This document shows, one piece after another, positions 27,772 to 36,546 of a stretch of DNA of 47,164 bases. The DNA lies in contig JAUVAS010000012.1 of the NCBI GenBank assembly GCA_030591585.1, positions 1 to 47,164 on the forward strand, read 5' to 3'. The stretch's first letter is position 1, and each line of letters starts with the position of its first letter. The translations under genes were made by a program, and so were the position numbers. Under the pieces are notes generated by a model, which saw only the letters and a list, made by a program, of their open reading frames with translations, ran no database searches and had not been told where the DNA came from. This DNA is from Flavobacterium sp. (GTDB lineage: Bacteria > Bacteroidota > Bacteroidia > Flavobacteriales > Flavobacteriaceae).

Positions 27772-28443
27772 GTGAAAGCTATAGAAAAAATAAAAAAATT
27801 CACGGTATTAGGAGTATTGTTTTTGCTTCCTATAACCGCCTATCTTTTTTTTGCATCGGGAATAAATAACTTTGTAAAACTCCCAGTGTTAACAGAATCT
27901 GTTTCAGAAATAGACCAATTTAAAACCGAAGATGGAAAAACTAAATACCTGCAAGATCATATTACGGTTTTGTGTTTCTTCGGAAAAGATGTAGAAGCAA
28001 GCCACGCCAATGCGTTTAATTTAGCACACGAAATCTATAAAAAGAACTATCAGTTTAAAGATTTTCAGTTTGTAATCCTTATGCCTGAAGGAACCCAAGA
28101 AGAAGCAAGTTTTTTAAAATCAAGACTCGCTGAAATAGAAAACCCTGAAAACTGGAATTTTGTATATGCAACTCCTGAAGCTGTTAAAGATGTTTTTAAT
28201 TCTCTAAAAACAAATTACACGCTACACAACGATTTGAGTTCTCCCTACGTTTTTATTATTGATAAAGACCGAAATCTTCGAGGGAGAAATGAAGATGAAG
28301 GTGAAGGTGAAGGAGTCTTATATGGATTTGACGCAAGAGTGTATGCAGAAATTAACAATAAAATGAGCGATGATATTCGGGTGATACTTGCTGAATATAG
28401 ATTGGCGTTAAAAAAGTATAATAAAGAAAATTCCGCTAATTAA
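27772..28443 (+). CDS. Membrane-anchored SCO-like thioredoxin-fold protein without copper ligands
   Basis: The product has 223 residues with one amino-terminal membrane anchor (about 10-29) and a thioredoxin-like region. It can be lined up with the SCO protein encoded next: TVLCFFGKDVEAS here matches IIEFFFTTCPSIC there, and SSPYVFIIDKDRNLRGRNED matches HSGFFALIDQEGNIRSRKDE. In that alignment the two copper-binding cysteines become Asp73 and Ser77 and the copper-binding His becomes Ser156. It therefore cannot bind copper as SCO does, and may act as a structural or regulatory partner in oxidase assembly. The start is a GTG. It ends 1 base before the SCO gene. Confidence 0.75.
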   Translation: MKAIEKIKKFTVLGVLFLLPITAYLFFASGINNFVKLPVLTESVSEIDQFKTEDGKTKYLQDHITVLCFFGKDVEASHANAFNLAHEIYKKNYQFKDFQFVILMPEGTQEEASFLKSRLAEIENPENWNFVYATPEAVKDVFNSLKTNYTLHNDLSSPYVFIIDKDRNLRGRNEDEGEGEGVLYGFDARVYAEINNKMSDDIRVILAEYRLALKKYNKENSAN

Positions 28444-28444
28444 A

Positions 28445-29065
28445 ATGAAAAAATACTCTTATATAGGCATTTCATTTATCATTTTATTATTTGGTATTTG
28501 GGCAATTCCTAAAATAGTTGATAATTTTACTAAACCCAATTTAACAGTAATTGGTAAAGTTCCAGATTTTAGTTTTACCAATCAAGAAGGGAAAATAATT
28601 ACCAACGACACCTACACGGGAAAAGTTTACATTATAGAATTTTTCTTTACCACCTGCCCTTCTATTTGTCCAATTATGAATGAGAATATGGTGAAAATTC
28701 AAAATGAGTTTTTTGGAAATCCAAACCTTGCCATTGCATCCTTTAGTATAGATCCTGAAACAGATACACCAGAAGTTTTAAAAGAATATGCCCAAAAATA
28801 TAAAATCACCAATCCTAATTGGAATTTCCTTACAGGAGATAAAGAGGAAACTTACAAACTAGCTAACCAAGGGTTTAACCTCTATGTGGGTGAAAATTCT
28901 GAAGTAGAAGGAGGTTTTGAACATTCAGGATTTTTCGCTTTAATAGATCAAGAAGGAAACATTCGTTCTCGAAAAGACGAAAATGAGAACCCCATTATTT
29001 ATTATAATGGTTTGGAAGATTCAGGAATACAAATGCTAAAAGAAGACATTAAAAAGCTATTGTAA
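28445..29065 (+). CDS. SCO1/SenC family copper chaperone for cytochrome oxidase
   Basis: The product has 206 residues with an amino-terminal anchor (about 5-22) and a thioredoxin-like domain. The copper site is intact: Cys71 and Cys75 in TTCPSICP, and His160 in FEHSGFFALID. SCO proteins deliver copper to, or reduce, the CuA centre of subunit II, here CoxB encoded near 4 kb. It lies between a ligand-less relative and a DUF420 gene, with gaps of 1 and 2 bases, forming a compact assembly cluster. Confidence 0.93.
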   Translation: MKKYSYIGISFIILLFGIWAIPKIVDNFTKPNLTVIGKVPDFSFTNQEGKIITNDTYTGKVYIIEFFFTTCPSICPIMNENMVKIQNEFFGNPNLAIASFSIDPETDTPEVLKEYAQKYKITNPNWNFLTGDKEETYKLANQGFNLYVGENSEVEGGFEHSGFFALIDQEGNIRSRKDENENPIIYYNGLEDSGIQMLKEDIKKLL

Positions 29066-29067
29066 CT

Positions 29068-29592
29068 GTGGAAGCTTCAGAGGTAAATAAAAAGTACAAT
29101 CGGTTAATATGGATTTTGTCCATTGTAATCCCTATTGCGGTAGCTGCGCTCTTCGGAATTAGAATTCCAGGAGTAGAGCGTTTAGGATTTCTTCCTCCAA
29201 TTTATGCAACCATCAACGGGTTGACAGCAATTGTTTTAATACTTGCTGTAATTCAGATTAAAAAGGGAAATAGAAAAAATCATGAACGACTAATAAAAAC
29301 TGCAATGATGATGTCGGTACTATTTTTACTGTTATACATCACCTATCATATGACTTCAGATTCCACCAAATATGGTGGTGAAGGAACGTTAAAATATGTG
29401 TATTACGTTATATTGTTAACACATATTATTTTGTCTATTACTGTGATTCCGTTTGTGTTAATTACATTTGTTAGAGGACTCACAAGGCAATTTAAAAAAC
29501 ATAAAAAGATTGCAAAAATCACATTTCCATTATGGCTTTATGTTGCTATTAGTGGGGTGATTGTTTATGTAATGATATCACCATATTACTAA
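29068..29592 (+). CDS. DUF420 membrane protein, probable oxidase assembly factor (CtaM-like)
   Basis: The product has 174 residues and about five membrane segments. The stretch PPIYATINGLTAIVLILA, then RLIKTAMMMSVLFLLLYITYH, identifies the DUF420 family, whose Firmicutes member CtaM is required for heme-copper oxidase activity. The conserved histidines may hold a metal or heme. The start is a GTG 2 bases after the SCO stop; no ATG precedes the first helix. Function in this strain is inferred from the family and from its position in an oxidase assembly cluster. Confidence 0.88.
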   Translation: MEASEVNKKYNRLIWILSIVIPIAVAALFGIRIPGVERLGFLPPIYATINGLTAIVLILAVIQIKKGNRKNHERLIKTAMMMSVLFLLLYITYHMTSDSTKYGGEGTLKYVYYVILLTHIILSITVIPFVLITFVRGLTRQFKKHKKIAKITFPLWLYVAISGVIVYVMISPYY

Positions 29593-29593
29593 T

Positions 29594-29611
29594 TCCCCCT
29601 TTGAAGGGGGA
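29594..29611 (+). repeat. GC-rich hairpin between the DUF420 gene and the next gene
   Basis: TCCCCCT (29594-29600) pairs perfectly with AGGGGGA (29605-29611) across TTGA. There is no T run, and the C5/G5 stem stands out against AT-rich surroundings. It resembles short dispersed palindromes common in this group. Confidence 0.6.
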
Positions 29612-29630
29612 TGTTTTAAAATTATCCAAA

Positions 29631-29858
29631 ATGTTTAAAAAACCAATACTATTACTAACAATTACCCTACTATTAACTTCAATTCCCGCAGAAGCCCAAT
29701 GTGCCATGTGCCGCGCTGTATTAGAAAGTGACGAAAGTGGGCAAGCAGCAAAAGGAATTAACAACGGGATTATGTATTTAATGATCTTTCCATATTTGTT
29801 GATTGCTGGAGTTGGATATGCAATTTATCACAGCCGAAAAAATGCTAAAGAAAAGTAA
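29631..29858 (+). CDS. Small CxxC membrane protein in the oxidase assembly cluster
   Basis: The product has 75 residues: a signal peptide (1-22, ending AEA), the motif QCAMCRAVLESDES (Cys24 and Cys27) at the start of the mature protein, one membrane segment (about 46-66) and a short basic tail. I recognise it only as a conserved small protein next to SCO and DUF420 genes in Flavobacteriaceae. A role in copper or disulfide handling is suggested by the CxxC and the context but is not shown. The ATG at 29631 is preferred; the longer frame would begin at a TTG inside the hairpin. Confidence 0.72.
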   Translation: MFKKPILLLTITLLLTSIPAEAQCAMCRAVLESDESGQAAKGINNGIMYLMIFPYLLIAGVGYAIYHSRKNAKEK

Positions 29859-29973
29859 ATAGTTTTATTAATCCACAGTCACTTTATTTTTAATTTTTCC
29901 TACAAATAATTTGGTGTTTCATTTTTTTTTATTTTACTAAATAATTTTATAAACATATTTAAAATATCAAAGA

Positions 29974-30384
29974 ATGAAAAAACAATTTTTTAAATTAAGC
30001 TTATTAATGGTGTTATTTATTGGAGTTGCCAGTTGTAGTAGCGATGATGATGGAGGAGATTCAGGAAGTACCACAGATTTATTGTTTAATAAATGGTGGT
30101 ATATAGAAAGTGATACTACTGCAGATTTTTATTTTAACTCAAATGGGAATTATGAACAAAATATTCCTTTTGGGGGTGGAATTGAGTTATTTGGTACTTG
30201 GGAATGGATAGATGAGGCAAATCAAGTTATGAAAATTACTTACGATGAAGGTAGTAATAGTGGAATTTCAAGTTATTATATAAAATTTACTGCAATAGGA
30301 GGTGATACAATATCAGTAAAATTTTCATTTGATGATGGTGAAACTTATGGTAATGAAAGACAATATCAAGATACAGAGATATAG
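29974..30384 (+). CDS. Small lipoprotein, lipocalin-like
   Basis: The product has 136 residues with a lipoprotein signal ending GVASC, followed by an acidic SSDDDGGDSGS tether typical of surface-exposed Bacteroidota lipoproteins. The mature part (about 35-136) contains Trp-rich beta strands (FNKWWYIES, FGTWEWIDEANQVMKITY) resembling the lipocalin-like domain of flavobacterial lipoproteins. Ligand and function are unknown. It stands alone between the oxidase assembly cluster and the efflux operon and has its own terminator. Confidence 0.8.
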   Translation: MKKQFFKLSLLMVLFIGVASCSSDDDGGDSGSTTDLLFNKWWYIESDTTADFYFNSNGNYEQNIPFGGGIELFGTWEWIDEANQVMKITYDEGSNSGISSYYIKFTAIGGDTISVKFSFDDGETYGNERQYQDTEI

Positions 30385-30416
30385 ATAAAACATTACTATT
30401 TTTTAGTAAATAACAG

Positions 30417-30463
30417 CCTTTTAGTTTTCTTAAAGTTATAAGAAAATTTAAAAGGTTTTTTTT
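30417..30463 (+). terminator. Intrinsic terminator after the small lipoprotein
   Basis: CCTTTTA and TTTTCTTA pair with TAAGAAAA and TAAAAGG, with a small internal bulge, and are followed by eight T. Confidence 0.75.
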
Positions 30464-30588
30464 GTAACAAATCTTAAATATTGAGTTTTATTAACAATTA
30501 ATAATAGGATTATAATCCTTATTTCTTAACACCATTTTCACATTTTACAAATATATATTGCTGTAATTTGTGACAGAATTAATTAGCC

Positions 30589-31296
30589 ATGATTGAAATA
30601 AAAAACCTGCATAAATCCTATAAAATGGGAGCGAATTCTCTTCACGTTTTAAAAGGTATAGATTTTGAAGTGGCAGAAGGAGAAATGGTTGCAATCATGG
30701 GGTCTTCAGGTTCTGGAAAATCTACATTACTCAATATTTTAGGAATCTTAGATGAAGCAGATGAAGGTTCATATCACTTAGACGGAACACTTATTAAAGA
30801 TTTAAATGAAAAAGTTGCAGCACAATACCGTAGTAAGTTTCTTGGTTTTGTATTTCAGTCATTTAATCTAATTTCTTATAAATCGGCTTTAGATAATGTG
30901 GCGATGCCCTTGTACTATCAAGGTGTAAAAAGAAATTTACGAATAGAAAAAGCCATGCATTATCTAGAAAAAGTAGGATTAGCAGATTGGGCAACACATT
31001 TGCCAAACGAGCTTTCTGGAGGTCAAAAACAACGGGTTGCAATAGCAAGAGCCTTGGCTAGTAACCCAAAAGTATTATTGGCAGACGAACCTACTGGAGC
31101 TTTAGATAGTAAAACATCCTACGAAGTAATGGAGCTTATTCAGGGTATTAACGATGAAGGAAAAACCATATTAGTAGTTACTCACGAAGATGATATTGCT
31201 CATATGTGTAAGCGAATTGTTAATTTAAGAGATGGTGTTATAATTGATGATTCTACAATAAAACAAGTAAGAGCAAAAACCATAGCGAATGTTTAG
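30589..31296 (+). CDS. ABC transporter ATPase of the MacB/LolD type
   Basis: The product has 235 residues. Walker A is GSSGSGKST (residues 38-46), the signature is LSGGQKQRVAIARAL (near 143-157), Walker B is VLLADEPTGALD (near 163-174) and the H-loop is VVTHEDD. It belongs to the MacB/LolD clade that powers tripartite export or lipoprotein release. Two MacB-type permeases follow in the operon, so this ATPase probably serves both, perhaps as a heterodimer of permeases. Its last 8 bases overlap the first permease start (ATGTTTAG). Confidence 0.95.
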   Translation: MIEIKNLHKSYKMGANSLHVLKGIDFEVAEGEMVAIMGSSGSGKSTLLNILGILDEADEGSYHLDGTLIKDLNEKVAAQYRSKFLGFVFQSFNLISYKSALDNVAMPLYYQGVKRNLRIEKAMHYLEKVGLADWATHLPNELSGGQKQRVAIARALASNPKVLLADEPTGALDSKTSYEVMELIQGINDEGKTILVVTHEDDIAHMCKRIVNLRDGVIIDDSTIKQVRAKTIANV

Positions 31297-32533
31297 TATA
31301 GAAAGTTGGCAAGAAATATTTGAAACCATGGGGAAGAATAAACTCCAAACTGTTTTAACAATGGTTTCGGTGTTCTTTGGAATTTTCATTCTTGTAATCC
31401 TAGTTGGCTTTAGTAGTGGTATTGAAAAAGGGGTAAAATCACAATTTGAAGAAGATGCTACCAACCGTATTGCGATAAGAACCAGAAGAACTACCAAAGA
31501 GTATAAGGGATTAAATCCTGGAAGACTTATTCAATTAAGAAATAATGATTTTGAAGAATTCAATGAAAAATACGAAGATAATATAGAATTTAAAACTTCA
31601 TTGTATAGTGTTTGGAGAGGACAGGTTGTTTATAAAGGAGAAGTAGGGAATTATCGTGTTGAAGGAGCCTACCCTGACCAACAATTTATTGAAAACCAGA
31701 GTATGGTTTCGGGAAGATTTCTTAACAATAAAGACATTAACGAAATTAAAAAGGTTGCTATCATTGGTAATCAAATAAAAGAAGATATATTTAAAGATAT
31801 AAACCCAATTGGAGAATATGTTGAGATTTCTGGAATCAATTTTATTGTAGTTGGAGTGTATACAGACCCAGGAGGAAAAAGAGAAGAAAGCAGAGTTTTT
31901 ATTCCTTTAACAACAGCACAACAGGTATTTAATGCTGGAGACAAAATAAGGTCATTGGCTTATACCGTAAAAATGTCTGATAATTTTGATGAGGCAGTAG
32001 CGCTATCAATGGCAATGTCTGAAGGATTTGAAAACGATATAAAAACAAAACATATTATCTCTCCAGACGATCGAAGTGCTGTACGAATTAGTAACACTTT
32101 AGAAGAAGCAAAAAAAATATACAGTTTAATAGCCACCATTAGTTATGTATTTTGGTTTGTAGGTATTGGAACTATAATTGCTGGCGTAGTAGGAGTAAGT
32201 AATATTATGCTTATTGTTGTAAAAGAACGCACCAAAGAAATTGGGATTAGAAAAGCATTAGGTGCATTGCCAAATTCTATTATAGGAATGATTCTTCAAG
32301 AAGCAATTTTTATAACTGCATTTGCAGGGTTTTTAGGTCTATTTGCAGGAGTTGCATTATTAGAAATTATAAGTCCAATGGTAGATAGTGACTTTATAAA
32401 ATCACCACAAGTAGATTTTAAAACTTCAATTATTACCGTAATAATTTTAATAATCGCAGGAGCATTAGCTGGTTTTGTGCCTGCAAGAAGAGCTGCACAT
32501 ATACGTCCAATTGAAGCATTACGTGTAGAATAA
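31289..32533 (+). CDS. MacB-type ABC permease, first of two
   Basis: The product has 414 residues. One membrane helix (about 21-43) is followed by a large periplasmic MacB_PCD domain and three carboxy-terminal FtsX-type helices. The cytoplasmic stretch SNIMLIVVKERTKEIGIRKA contacts the ATPase and is nearly identical in the second permease. MacB permeases use ATP hydrolysis in the cytoplasm to move substrates from the periplasm through the adaptor and TolC, without passage across the inner membrane. The substrate is unknown; macrolides, peptides and lipids are all precedents. Confidence 0.93.
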   Translation: MFSIESWQEIFETMGKNKLQTVLTMVSVFFGIFILVILVGFSSGIEKGVKSQFEEDATNRIAIRTRRTTKEYKGLNPGRLIQLRNNDFEEFNEKYEDNIEFKTSLYSVWRGQVVYKGEVGNYRVEGAYPDQQFIENQSMVSGRFLNNKDINEIKKVAIIGNQIKEDIFKDINPIGEYVEISGINFIVVGVYTDPGGKREESRVFIPLTTAQQVFNAGDKIRSLAYTVKMSDNFDEAVALSMAMSEGFENDIKTKHIISPDDRSAVRISNTLEEAKKIYSLIATISYVFWFVGIGTIIAGVVGVSNIMLIVVKERTKEIGIRKALGALPNSIIGMILQEAIFITAFAGFLGLFAGVALLEIISPMVDSDFIKSPQVDFKTSIITVIILIIAGALAGFVPARRAAHIRPIEALRVE

Positions 32534-32542
32534 ATATAAAAG

Positions 32543-33802
32543 ATGTTTAGTAAAGACCGTTGGGATGAAATATTAGAAGCATTAAACGCAAACCGTTTTA
32601 GAACATTAATGACGGCTTTTGGTGTATTTTGGGGTATTATGATTTTGGTTTTATTGTTAGCGCTAACTAATGGCCTTAAAAATGGAGTATCCTCGGGTTT
32701 CTCAAATTTTGCAACCAACTCAATTTTTATGTGGGCGCAAGGAACATCGATGCCTTATAAAGGATTACCAAAAGGGAGACGGTATAATTTTAAAATACAA
32801 GATGTTGCTATTTTAAAAGAAAAATTTCCAGAATTAAAATATGTTTCCCCAAGAAATCAATTAGGTGGTTATAGAGGAGCAAACAATGTAACTAGAAAAG
32901 AAAAAACAGGAGCTTTTAGTGTTTCAGGAGATTACCCAGAATTTATTTATCAGCAACCTATGGATATTACCGAGGGTAGATTTATTAGTTATTCAGATAT
33001 TAATGAAAAGCGAAAAGTTGCAGTAATCGGTGTCGATGTAGTAAAATCTTTATATGATAGCGGGGAAGAGCCCTTAGAAACCTATATTAAAATTAGTGGA
33101 GTAAATTTTTTAGTAATTGGGGTTTTTAAAAAAAGTAATAGCAACGGCGATGATGAAGAAGATGCCAATACTATATTTGTTCCGTTTTCAACTTTTTCAC
33201 AAGTTTTTAATTATGGAGAAAGAGTGGCTTGGATGGCGATTACTGCCGAAGATGAAACAAGTATAACCGATTTAAAGACTGAAATATTTTCCGTAATGCG
33301 AAAGCAACATACCATTCATCCAGACGATATTCGAGCTATTGGAAACTGGGACCTTGCAGAGCAATTTGGAAAGATTATGGGCTTGTTCGGGATTTTAACC
33401 TTTGTTGGGTATTTTGTTGGCAGTCTTGTATTGTTTTCAGGAGCTATAGGTATTAGTAATATTATGCTTATTGTCGTTAAAGAACGTACTAAAGAAATAG
33501 GAATTAGAAGAGCATTGGGTGCAAGTCCATGGAATATAAGAATGCAAATTCTTCAAGAATCATTGATGCTGACAATATTTGCAGGTATGGCAGGAATTGC
33601 TTTTGCATCTGGGGCTATTTGGTTAATGAATACAGTCATTGATGCTCTTGGACCAATTGAAAATTTTGTAAACCCGTCGGTAGATATTAAAGTGATATTA
33701 ATCGCGCTGTTTATACTAGTAGTTTTTGGTGTTTTGGCGGGGTTAATACCAGCAATAAGAGCCACCAAGATGAAGCCAGTTGACGCATTGCGAACCGATT
33801 AA
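32543..33802 (+). CDS. MacB-type ABC permease, second of two
   Basis: The product has 419 residues and the same plan as the preceding gene: a helix at about 20-42, a periplasmic MacB_PCD domain, then three helices and the end VPARRAxH/IPAIRATKMKPVDALR type tail. The shared cytoplasmic motif reads NIMLIVVKERTKEIGIRRA. It begins 9 bases after the first permease. The two are clear paralogues but diverged over the periplasmic part, which suggests a heterodimeric transporter rather than redundancy. The periplasmic part contains an acidic insertion (NSNGDDEEDA) near residue 200. Confidence 0.93.
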   Translation: MFSKDRWDEILEALNANRFRTLMTAFGVFWGIMILVLLLALTNGLKNGVSSGFSNFATNSIFMWAQGTSMPYKGLPKGRRYNFKIQDVAILKEKFPELKYVSPRNQLGGYRGANNVTRKEKTGAFSVSGDYPEFIYQQPMDITEGRFISYSDINEKRKVAVIGVDVVKSLYDSGEEPLETYIKISGVNFLVIGVFKKSNSNGDDEEDANTIFVPFSTFSQVFNYGERVAWMAITAEDETSITDLKTEIFSVMRKQHTIHPDDIRAIGNWDLAEQFGKIMGLFGILTFVGYFVGSLVLFSGAIGISNIMLIVVKERTKEIGIRRALGASPWNIRMQILQESLMLTIFAGMAGIAFASGAIWLMNTVIDALGPIENFVNPSVDIKVILIALFILVVFGVLAGLIPAIRATKMKPVDALRTD

Positions 33803-33833
33803 GAAATAAAAAATATAAATTGAATAAATCATT

Positions 33834-34997
33834 ATGAAAAGAATAGGAACCATCATCACCTTGGCAGTTATTTTAATAGCATTTGCATTTGGGATACGAT
33901 ACATTTATTTAAAAGACCAAAAGGATCCTGTAGTTTACAAAGTTGAAAAACCGTATACGTATTCTATAATTAAAAAAACGGTTGCTACCGGAAGTATTGT
34001 ACCAAAGGAAGAAGTGCTTATTAAACCAAATATTTCAGGAATTATTGATGAAATTTTTGTGGAGGCAGGTGAATATGTTAAGGCAGGAGATTTACTAGCT
34101 AAAGTAAAAGTAGTGCCCAATGTATCATCTTTAAATAGTGCTAAAAACACTATCAATAGTATTAATACTCAAGTTGAAACAGCACGTTTGGCATTTCAGA
34201 ATCAAGAAAATATATATAACAGACAAAAAGGATTGTTTGAAAAAGGGGTGATTTCAGCCAACGAATTTGATACAGCGCAATTATCTTATAATCAAGCAAA
34301 ACAACGCTATAAACAAGAACAAATTAGCTTAACAAATGCTCGACAGAATTATGATATCGTTAGAACAGGAACAACAACTGGAATGGGAGCAGCAGCAAAC
34401 ACAGAGATTAGAGCAACTGTTTCGGGGATGGTTTTAGATGTTCCTGTAAAAACAGGTAATCAGGTAATTGAATCTAATAATTTTAATGACGGAACCACTA
34501 TTGCAACCATAGCGAATGTTGATAATATGATTTTTGAAGGAAAAGTAGACGAAAGTGAAGTAGGTAAAATTAAAGAAGCCCTTCCTTTAGAAATCACAAT
34601 TGGAGCTATTGAAAACAAAAAGTTTGATGCAGTGTTAGATTATATTGCCCCAAAGGGAATAGATGAAAACGGGGCTATTCAATTTGAAATTAAAGGAACC
34701 TTAAAGAAAAAAGACTCTACATTTATTCGTGCAGGATTAAGCGCAAATGCATCTATTATTTTAGCGAGAGCAGATAGTGTAATGGCGCTTAAAGAAGCAT
34801 TGATTCAATACGATCCAAAAACAAAAACTCCATTTGTTGAAGTGGAGGTTGGGGATCAAAAATTTGAAAGAAAAGATATTGAAATTGGAATTAGCGACGG
34901 AATTAATGTAGAAATTAAAAGTGGGATTTCTAAAGACGATAAAATTAAAGTCTGGAATCAACTAAAACCTGCAAAAGAGTTTAAACGAGGTGGCTAA
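33834..34997 (+). CDS. Periplasmic adaptor (HlyD/MacA family), first of two
   Basis: The product has 387 residues with an amino-terminal membrane anchor (about 5-24), a split lipoyl/barrel-sandwich domain (about 50-85 and 190-220), a coiled-coil hairpin between them (about 95-180, with IYNRQKGLFEKGVISANEFD) and a beta-barrel. Adaptors bridge the inner-membrane MacB complex and TolC. It follows the second permease by 31 bases and precedes tolC by 73. A second adaptor lies after tolC, so one transporter may use two adaptors. Confidence 0.92.
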   Translation: MKRIGTIITLAVILIAFAFGIRYIYLKDQKDPVVYKVEKPYTYSIIKKTVATGSIVPKEEVLIKPNISGIIDEIFVEAGEYVKAGDLLAKVKVVPNVSSLNSAKNTINSINTQVETARLAFQNQENIYNRQKGLFEKGVISANEFDTAQLSYNQAKQRYKQEQISLTNARQNYDIVRTGTTTGMGAAANTEIRATVSGMVLDVPVKTGNQVIESNNFNDGTTIATIANVDNMIFEGKVDESEVGKIKEALPLEITIGAIENKKFDAVLDYIAPKGIDENGAIQFEIKGTLKKKDSTFIRAGLSANASIILARADSVMALKEALIQYDPKTKTPFVEVEVGDQKFERKDIEIGISDGINVEIKSGISKDDKIKVWNQLKPAKEFKRGG

Positions 34998-35070
34998 TCT
35001 CAATTTATTTCTTCTTCATTAATGTAACAATTTTAATATATCAAAGACAAATTCAACAACAACTAGTAAT

Positions 35071-36516
35071 ATGAAAAAGGTAGTACTTGTATTTTTATTC
35101 CTAGCCATAGGAATTTCAGTAACAGCACAAAATAAAAAATGGACACTGCAAGAATGTGTAGCCTATGCTATTGAGAATAATATTTCGGTAAAGCAGTCTG
35201 CATTAGAGGTGGAAAATTCAGATATTTCAAAGAGTGATGCGTTGGGTAATTTCTTGCCATCATTAAACGCTTCTGCAGGAAATAGCTGGAACACTGGATT
35301 AACCCAAGATGTTTCAACAGGAGTATTAAGAAATATAACCTCTAGAAGTTCTTCGTATAATGTGTCTGCAGGCGTTACTGTATTTAGGGGTTTAAGAAAT
35401 CATAGAGAAATGCAGAAAGCAAAAATGCAGCAACTTTCTTCCCAGTATAATTTAAGTAAAATTAAAGATGACATTGCATTATTTGTTGCGAATGGTTATT
35501 TGCAAGTATTGTTAAATAAAGCCAATCTTGAAGTTGCTTTAGAGCAAAATAATGTAACCTTAGATCAAATTAAAAGGACGCAAGAGCTAGTAGAGGCAGG
35601 GGTATTGCCAAAAGGAGATTTATTAGAAATTAAAGCGGTAAGTGCAAACGAGAAACAAGTAATTGTACTTTCTGAAAGTGCTGTAAAGATTTCATTAATA
35701 AGTTTAGCGCAGTTGTTATTGATTCATGATTATGAAAATTTTGATATTGCCGAGGAAGAATTTAATGTAATACTTTCAGAAATAACTAGTAAAAATGTAG
35801 AGGAAGTAATTAATTCTGCTAAAGAAAACAGGTATGAAGTTAGAATAGCGGAACAGAATATGGACGTGGCTCAAAAAGATTTAGAAATATCTAAAAGTTT
35901 TTACTGGCCAACCATTAGTGCGTTTTTTAATTATAATACTAGAGAAACAGACATAGAAAGAATATCTCAATTTACAGATCCAGATAATCCTATAATTACT
36001 ACACAAATTGGATATGTTGGGAGTACTGGAGAGGCTGTTCTTGCAGATGTTCCTAATACGAGTTTGATTTTGACGCCAGCATTACCTTATGGAGACCAGC
36101 TCTCTAATAACGATGGTATTTCTTATGGGGTGCAAATGAATGTCCCTATATTTAATGGTTTTTCTTCCAGAAATAATGTGAAAAGAAACATTATTAATGT
36201 TAAAAGATTCGAATATCAATTAGAGCAAACTAAATTAGATTTAGAATCTAATGTTTATCAAGCTTATGTGGATGCCGATGGGTCGAAAAAGGCATACGAT
36301 GCTGCATTGGTAGCTTTAGAGTCTCAAGAATTAGCGTACGATTATGCTAAAACAAAATATGATGTTGGTTTAACAAATGCATTCGATTTTAGCCAATCTA
36401 AACTTAGATACGATAAAGCACTTATAGAGGTAAATCGCTCAAAATTTGATTATATTTTTAAATTAAAAGTATTAGAATTATTTTTTGGAATTCCAGCGAC
36501 AGAGCTTAAATTTTAA
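35071..36516 (+). CDS. TolC-family outer-membrane efflux protein
   Basis: The product has 481 residues with a signal peptide (about 1-19) and two repeated outer-membrane efflux protein halves made of long helices (from about 25 and 260) and short beta strands. It forms the outer-membrane exit channel for the MacAB-like pump. The stretch KKWTLQECVAYAIENNISVKQ near the start of the mature protein is typical of Bacteroidota TolC proteins. It sits between the two adaptor genes, with only one TolC for two adaptors. Confidence 0.93.
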   Translation: MKKVVLVFLFLAIGISVTAQNKKWTLQECVAYAIENNISVKQSALEVENSDISKSDALGNFLPSLNASAGNSWNTGLTQDVSTGVLRNITSRSSSYNVSAGVTVFRGLRNHREMQKAKMQQLSSQYNLSKIKDDIALFVANGYLQVLLNKANLEVALEQNNVTLDQIKRTQELVEAGVLPKGDLLEIKAVSANEKQVIVLSESAVKISLISLAQLLLIHDYENFDIAEEEFNVILSEITSKNVEEVINSAKENRYEVRIAEQNMDVAQKDLEISKSFYWPTISAFFNYNTRETDIERISQFTDPDNPIITTQIGYVGSTGEAVLADVPNTSLILTPALPYGDQLSNNDGISYGVQMNVPIFNGFSSRNNVKRNIINVKRFEYQLEQTKLDLESNVYQAYVDADGSKKAYDAALVALESQELAYDYAKTKYDVGLTNAFDFSQSKLRYDKALIEVNRSKFDYIFKLKVLELFFGIPATELKF

Positions 36517-36546
36517 TAAGTTACCCGACTTAATTGGGCAATAAAT

